Shown: positions 60,366 through 64,000 of the stretch, piece by piece
Layout: each line of letters starts with the position of its first letter
How positions within the stretch are numbered: the stretch's first letter is position 1
DNA from: Flavobacterium ginsenosidimutans
Lineage (GTDB): Bacteria > Bacteroidota > Bacteroidia > Flavobacteriales > Flavobacteriaceae
Assembly (NCBI RefSeq): GCF_003254625.1
Contig: NZ_QJRJ01000082.1
Coordinates: 124,001-188,000 of the forward strand
DNA: 64,000 bases
Direction of reading: 5' to 3'
Made by a program: the position numbers and the translations under genes
The notes under the pieces: model-generated
Databases searched by the model: none
Told to the model about the DNA's origin: nothing
What the model saw: the letters and a program-made list of their open reading frames with translations, nothing else

Positions 60366-60505
60366 TAAAACACATAGAAACATAGTTTTGCTTTGTCTAA
60401 AAAAGGCGTTTCACTTATTTCAATGCACATAGCTATGTGTGAAAGCTAGCTTTTTCTCTAATCTTAACAAAGAGTAATTAAAAATCTATGTTTCTATGTG
60501 TTTAA
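60366..60505. repeat. AACACATAGAAACATAG inverted repeat, copy 3
   Basis: AAAACACATAGAAACATAG at the left and CTATGTTTCTATGTGTTT at the right are exact inverse over 18 bp. The interior shares GGCGTTTCACTTATT with copy 1 (44060-44260). A lone half-copy occurs at 63681 (TTTAAACACATAGGCG). Confidence 0.85.
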
Positions 60506-60519
60506 TTTTCAATAACAGA

Positions 60520-60602
60520 TTTAATCATTTTAATCTGTGAAATCTGTGGCAAAAAATAGAATTAGTGAAAATTAGTGGAATTCGTGGCAAAAAAAATAAA
60601 AC
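60520..60602. repeat. AATCTGTGAAATCTGTGGC tandem-word tract
   Basis: A 9-nt-period run (TTAATCTGTG AAATCTGTGG) is followed by AATTAGTGAAAATTAGTGG and AATTCGTGGCAAAAA. It fills the last 80 bp before the GH43/117-like gene and is the unpaired relative of the palindrome at 58930-58975. Confidence 0.65.
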
Positions 60603-60605
60603 CTA

Positions 60606-61646
60606 ATGACAATGAAAATACACAAAATAAAACAGCTCCTTTTGTCGATGGTAATTATTGTCGGCTTTTCAGCGAAAGCGCAACAGCCAGATCCGCCTGG
60701 ACAAGTGAAGGGAAATGAAAAACCGAAAAACGAAGCCTATCTTTTTGCGCACATGACGCATAACGATTACGGCAGATTATATTATTCTGTTAGTTTGGAT
60801 GGACTTCATTGGGAAAACCTGAATAACGGAAAACGCGTTTTTGAAGATTACAAAGGTCATCCAGATATCTGCAAAGGACCGGACGGAAAATATTATATCG
60901 CTGGAAATACTGGAGATGATGCGAAAAGTATCAATATTTGGGTTTCAGATGATTTAATTACTTGGAAAAAACATTCCGATTATACACCAGATTTAAAAAG
61001 CACACCAGATTATTCAAACGCTTTACAGCGAATTGGTGCGCCAAAATTATATTACGATGCACCTTCTGAAAAGTTCATCATGACGTGGCATACGCCGCAT
61101 TTGGAAGGAACAAAGGAAGATGGCGAACGTTATTGGGCAAGTCAGCGTACTTTGTATGTTTTGTCTAAAGATCTAAAAACTTTCGAAGGAACGCCAAAAC
61201 GCTTATTCGATTGGGATATGGGAACAATTGATGTTTTTATTCGTAAAGTTGGCGATTCCTACTACGCCGTGATTAAAGATGAAACGTATCCAACTTTGTA
61301 TTGGACAACCGGAAAAACCATCCGAATTGCCAAATCAAAATCCCTTTTAGGACCTTATTCTTTGCCTCAGCAATCTATCAGTCCAAACTTCAGGGAAGCG
61401 CCAATGTTAATTCCTTCTCCAGATGACAAAATATGGTACATGTATTACGAACAATATCCAGGAGTTTCGTACGGATTATCAATAGCAGATAACCTAAACG
61501 GACCTTGGTTTCAAGCCTCAGGCTACACTTTTTTCTCAGATTGGGACAAATACAGTCTCCCAGAAAAAGTGCGCCACGGCTGTATGATTACAATCTCTAA
61601 AAAAGAATACGACAGTTTAGTGAAGAAATTCGGAAAGAAGAATTAA
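60606..61646 (+). CDS. Exported five-bladed-propeller glycosidase-like protein (GH43/GH117-like)
   Basis: This 346-aa protein has a signal peptide (LLLSMVIIVGFSAKAQ) and a propeller fold of the GH43/GH117 clan. Landmarks are HMTHNDYGRLYYSVSLDGLHWEN, HPDICKGPDGKYYIAGN, WDMGTIDVFIRKVGDSYYAVIKDE and FREAPMLIPSPDDKIWYMYYEQ. The catalytic Asp and Glu candidates lie in GHPDI, TIDVF and FREAP. In such proteins the family number decides between arabinosidase, xylosidase, galactosidase or anhydro-galactosidase, and I cannot fix it. An ATG at 60612 is an alternative start. It is part of the PUL, 297 bp after the GH5-like gene with repeats between. Confidence 0.82.
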   Translation: MTMKIHKIKQLLLSMVIIVGFSAKAQQPDPPGQVKGNEKPKNEAYLFAHMTHNDYGRLYYSVSLDGLHWENLNNGKRVFEDYKGHPDICKGPDGKYYIAGNTGDDAKSINIWVSDDLITWKKHSDYTPDLKSTPDYSNALQRIGAPKLYYDAPSEKFIMTWHTPHLEGTKEDGERYWASQRTLYVLSKDLKTFEGTPKRLFDWDMGTIDVFIRKVGDSYYAVIKDETYPTLYWTTGKTIRIAKSKSLLGPYSLPQQSISPNFREAPMLIPSPDDKIWYMYYEQYPGVSYGLSIADNLNGPWFQASGYTFFSDWDKYSLPEKVRHGCMITISKKEYDSLVKKFGKKN

Positions 61647-61649
61647 GAT

Positions 61650-61735
61650 GGAAGTTTTAAGTATTAAGAGCAAGTGAGGAGTGCTTAGGAAAAAATCTTA
61701 ATACTTAATACAAAAATCTTAATGCTACTAAAAAC
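61650..61735. repeat. AAGTATTAAGA / TCTTAATACTT inverted repeat
   Basis: The 11-bp arms 61659-61669 and 61696-61706 are exact inverses; the right side continues with ACTTAATACAAAAATCTTAATGC. It begins right after the stop of the propeller gene. It belongs to the short-word repeat type seen throughout the window. Confidence 0.6.
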
Positions 61736-61773
61736 TTGGTTAGTTAAGTTAGTTTAGTTCAGTAATTATCGGG

Positions 61774-61809
61774 CTTATGTGGAGATGAGCCCGGTAATTC
61801 ATTTTGATT
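61774..61809 (+). terminator. Stable hairpin before the GH2 gene
   Basis: AATTATCGGGCT / AGCCCGGTAATT forms a 12-bp stem with one wobble and a 12-nt loop. It is followed by CATTTTGATTT, a weak T-run. It may partially terminate or process the PUL transcript. Confidence 0.5.
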
Positions 61810-61863
61810 TAGAAAAAACATCACGGCATTCATTCAACAATTAATGCCTAATAAATATAAAGC

Positions 61864-63678
61864 ATGAAGAGAAAAAGTATCCTTTTTTTAGCCTTGTTTT
61901 CGGTCTTTGCAGCAAATGCACAATGGAAACCTCAAGGAGATAAAATTAAAACAAAATGGGCAGAGCAAGTCGATCCAAAGAAACCATTGCCTGAATATCC
62001 GCGTCCGATTATGGAGCGTGGCCAATGGAAAAATTTAAACGGCTTGTGGAATTACAGCATTCAAGAATTCGGAAAAGCAGCGCCTTCAAAATACGACGGA
62101 CAAATTCTGGTTCCGTTTGCGGCAGAATCTAGTTTGTCTGGCGTAATGAAAGAAGTTGGTTCTAAAAATGAACTTTGGTACGAAACTAATTTTTCAATTG
62201 AATCTGGCTGGAATGGCAAAAACATTCTGTTGCATTTTGGTGCTGTCGATTGGAAAACTGAAGTTTTTATCAACGACATAAAAGTGGGTTCTCATACTGG
62301 CGGATATACGCCGTTTTCATTTGACATTACGCCATTCATCCAAAAAGGTAAAAATCAAAAATTGGTTGTAAAAGTTTGGGATCCTTCAAATGACGGGCCG
62401 CAGCCAAGAGGAAAACAAGTTAAAAACCCTGAAGGAATTTGGTACACTCCCGTTACAGGAATCTGGCAAACCGTTTGGATTGAACCTGTAAATGCTAAAA
62501 ATATTACAGAATTAAAAACAACGCCAAATATTGATCAAAATACCATCAGTATTAAAGCTGAGGTAAATGGAGCAGAAAAAGGCGATTTAGTAGAAATTTC
62601 AGTTTTAGACAATGGAAAAGAAATTGCCAATCAAAAGTCGGTTGTGGGCGAAAGCAATGATATTGTTTTGAATAATCTGAAATTATGGTCACCAGAAAGT
62701 CCATTTTTGTATCAGACAAAAATTCGCTTAATCAGCAAAAATAAAGTCGTTGATGAGGTGAAAAGTTATTTTGCTATGCGTAAAATCTCGTCTAAAAGAG
62801 ATGAAAACGGTATTATGAGAATGCAATTGAATAACAAAGATTATTTCCAATTCGGACCTTTAGATCAAGGCTGGTGGCCAGACGGACTGTATACGGCGCC
62901 AACTGATGAAGCTTTGAAATATGATATCATTAAAACGAAAGAATTAGGTTTCAACATGATTCGTAAACATGTAAAAGTTGAACCAGAGCGCTGGTATACG
63001 CATTGCGACCAAATGGGAATTTTGGTTTGGCAAGATATGCCAAGTGGAGACGATCAGCCGATTTGGCAAAATAGAAAATACTTTGAAGGAACAGAATTAC
63101 AACGTTCTGCAAAATCAGAAGAAATCTACAGAAAAGAATGGAAAGAAATTATGGATCATTTGTATTCTTATCCAAGTATTGTCGTTTGGGTTCCGTTTAA
63201 TGAAGCTTGGGGACAATTTAAAACCGTTGAAATTACAGAATGGACGAAAAACTACGATTCGAGCCGTTTAACGAACTCTGCAAGTGGAGGAAATCACTTT
63301 CAAACGGGAGATATTTTAGATCTGCATAATTATCCTGGTCCAGAAATGTATCTTTATGACGCAAGACGAGTTACGGTTTTAGGAGAATATGGTGGAATAG
63401 GACTTCCGCTTGAAGGACATTTGTGGAGAGCAAATGACAACTGGGGTTACATTAAATTTAAAAATGCAAGTGAAGTTACCGCCGAATACATAAAGTACGC
63501 TGAAATGCTTCGAAAATACGTTAAAACGGGATTCTCTGCAGCAGTCTACACTCAAACAACAGATGTTGAAGGTGAAGTAAACGGTTTTATGACTTACGAC
63601 AGGAAAGTGGATAAAATGGATTTTAAAGCTGTCAACAAGATAAACACGGAGGTTATTAATGCTTTGAATGTTAAATAA
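61864..63678 (+). CDS. GH2-family exo-glycosidase (beta-galactosidase/glucuronidase/mannosidase type)
   Basis: This 604-aa periplasmic enzyme has a signal peptide (ILFLALFSVFAANAQ), a jelly-roll sugar-binding domain (about 45-215: RGQWKNLNGLWNYSI, LHFGAVDWKTEVFINDIKVGSHTGGYTPF), an Ig-like domain (about 215-310) and the TIM barrel. The predicted acid/base is Glu447 in PFNEAWG and the nucleophile is Glu508 in LGEYGG. The barrel opens with GFNMIRKHVKVEPERWY, as in GH2. The activity (galactoside, glucuronide, mannoside) is not fixed by these motifs. It is the third glycosidase in the PUL. Confidence 0.92.
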   Translation: MKRKSILFLALFSVFAANAQWKPQGDKIKTKWAEQVDPKKPLPEYPRPIMERGQWKNLNGLWNYSIQEFGKAAPSKYDGQILVPFAAESSLSGVMKEVGSKNELWYETNFSIESGWNGKNILLHFGAVDWKTEVFINDIKVGSHTGGYTPFSFDITPFIQKGKNQKLVVKVWDPSNDGPQPRGKQVKNPEGIWYTPVTGIWQTVWIEPVNAKNITELKTTPNIDQNTISIKAEVNGAEKGDLVEISVLDNGKEIANQKSVVGESNDIVLNNLKLWSPESPFLYQTKIRLISKNKVVDEVKSYFAMRKISSKRDENGIMRMQLNNKDYFQFGPLDQGWWPDGLYTAPTDEALKYDIIKTKELGFNMIRKHVKVEPERWYTHCDQMGILVWQDMPSGDDQPIWQNRKYFEGTELQRSAKSEEIYRKEWKEIMDHLYSYPSIVVWVPFNEAWGQFKTVEITEWTKNYDSSRLTNSASGGNHFQTGDILDLHNYPGPEMYLYDARRVTVLGEYGGIGLPLEGHLWRANDNWGYIKFKNASEVTAEYIKYAEMLRKYVKTGFSAAVYTQTTDVEGEVNGFMTYDRKVDKMDFKAVNKINTEVINALNVK

Positions 63679-63806
63679 TTTTTAAACACATAGGCGTTTG
63701 GTTTGTCATCTCGACGAAGGAGAGATCACACAAGAAACTCCGCACAGTATGTCACCAATTTTTATCGAATCCCTAGTGTGATTCCTCGTTCCTCGGAATG
63801 ACAAAA
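63679..63806. repeat. GTCATCTCGACGAAGGAG repeat, second copy, plus half ACACATAG arm
   Basis: TTTAAACACATAGGCG at 63681 is a lone arm of the ACACATAG family. From 63703, GTCATCTCGACGAAGGAG runs to CCTCGGAATGAC at about 63802, so the element has inverse ends GTCAT/ATGAC. Compare 13658-13740. Confidence 0.75.
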
Positions 63807-63844
63807 AGATGCCGAACAGCTTTGTGTTCTTCGTCTTCTTCTAA

Positions 63845-63912
63845 AGTGACAAAGCTAAGAAAAAACCTTTGTGAACTTTGCGAAAAACCTTTGCGCCTTT
63901 GCGTTAAAAAAC
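63845..63912. repeat. CTTTGCG-type tandem-word arm
   Basis: GTGACAAAGCTAAG is followed by CCTTTGTGAACTTTGCG and CCTTTGCGCCTTTGCG. It is the same family as 10977-11112 and 31507-31765, here as a single arm just before the last gene. Confidence 0.7.
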
Positions 63913-63937
63913 TCTAAGAGCCTAAAATCAATAAAAA

Positions 63938-64000
63938 ATGAAAAAATATCTAATCCTTTTTCTGTTCACAACAATAAGTTTTGCACAACAGAAAACATTC
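63938..64000 (+). CDS. Start of an exported protein of the PUL (3' end outside window)
   Basis: An ATG at 63938 with an A-rich upstream context opens a frame that runs to the window edge (21 codons). The visible residues are a signal peptide (KKYLILFLFTTISFAQ) followed by QKTF. It lies 259 bp after the GH2 gene on the same strand and is probably another carbohydrate-active or binding protein. The family cannot be told. Confidence 0.7.
   Translation, partial: MKKYLILFLFTTISFAQQKTF

Noticed and set aside
1..64000. tRNA or rRNA genes
   Set aside because: I scanned the intergenic gaps by eye for cloverleaf-like arms and GTTCRA loops and found none; all long gaps are explained by repeats and promoters.

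Overview
The window looks like the chromosome of a Flavobacterium or close relative (Bacteroidota, Flavobacteriia). The evidence is an AT-rich sequence, A-rich start contexts in place of Shine-Dalgarno sites, several TAnnTTTG promoter boxes, two SusC/SusD pairs, FecI/FecR signalling, a one-protein hybrid two-component regulator, LytS/LytTR regulation and many short interspersed palindromic repeats. I see no tRNA, rRNA, CRISPR array, transposase or phage gene.

Layout. 1-5046: a left-truncated multi-receiver hybrid histidine kinase, a CheY-like regulator, CheR and a receiver-less CheB. 5247-7142: two outer-membrane beta-barrel genes (minus strand). 7444-16066: a heavy-metal efflux block with a Cys-rich small protein, a CzcA-type RND pump, a TolC-type channel, a CzcB-type lipoprotein adaptor and a Zn/Cd-type P1B ATPase. 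Repeat DNA lies at every gene junction from the pump onward and is translated in three of the proteins. 16071-19465: a DUF6624-like protein, a VOC protein and an unrecognised 301-aa protein. 19537-28896 (minus): FecI sigma, FecR anti-sigma, STN-containing SusC, SusD, a surface lipoprotein and a di-haem cytochrome c peroxidase.

29121-46931 is mostly housekeeping and accessory metabolism. It holds a hypothetical protein, DUF1810, a DapB-like paralogue, a fumarate reductase/succinate dehydrogenase A and B pair without a membrane-anchor gene, a divergent HxlR/azoreductase pair with a palindromic operator candidate, a thiolase and a siderophore-type TonB receptor. It then has an LLM flavin oxidoreductase, DUF1634 and TauE group, two DoxX proteins, an MDR oxidoreductase, a GNAT, and a short membrane protein whose stop codon overlaps a possible start of an N-acetylglutamate-synthase-like GNAT. 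47094-49913: a CPBP protease and a LytS/LytTR pair. 49984-64000: a polysaccharide utilization locus with a hybrid two-component sensor divergent from SusC, SusD, a GH5-like lipoprotein, a GH43/117-like propeller protein, a GH2 enzyme and the start of another exported protein.

The most unusual layer is the repeats. At least eight sequence families occupy the intergenic gaps. Most are inverted pairs of arms, and many arms are built from 7-, 8- or 9-nt words repeated in tandem. In the metal-efflux operon such repeats form the C-terminus of the pump and the signal-peptide regions of the channel and adaptor. In the peroxidase gene a perfect 25-bp hairpin abuts the start region.
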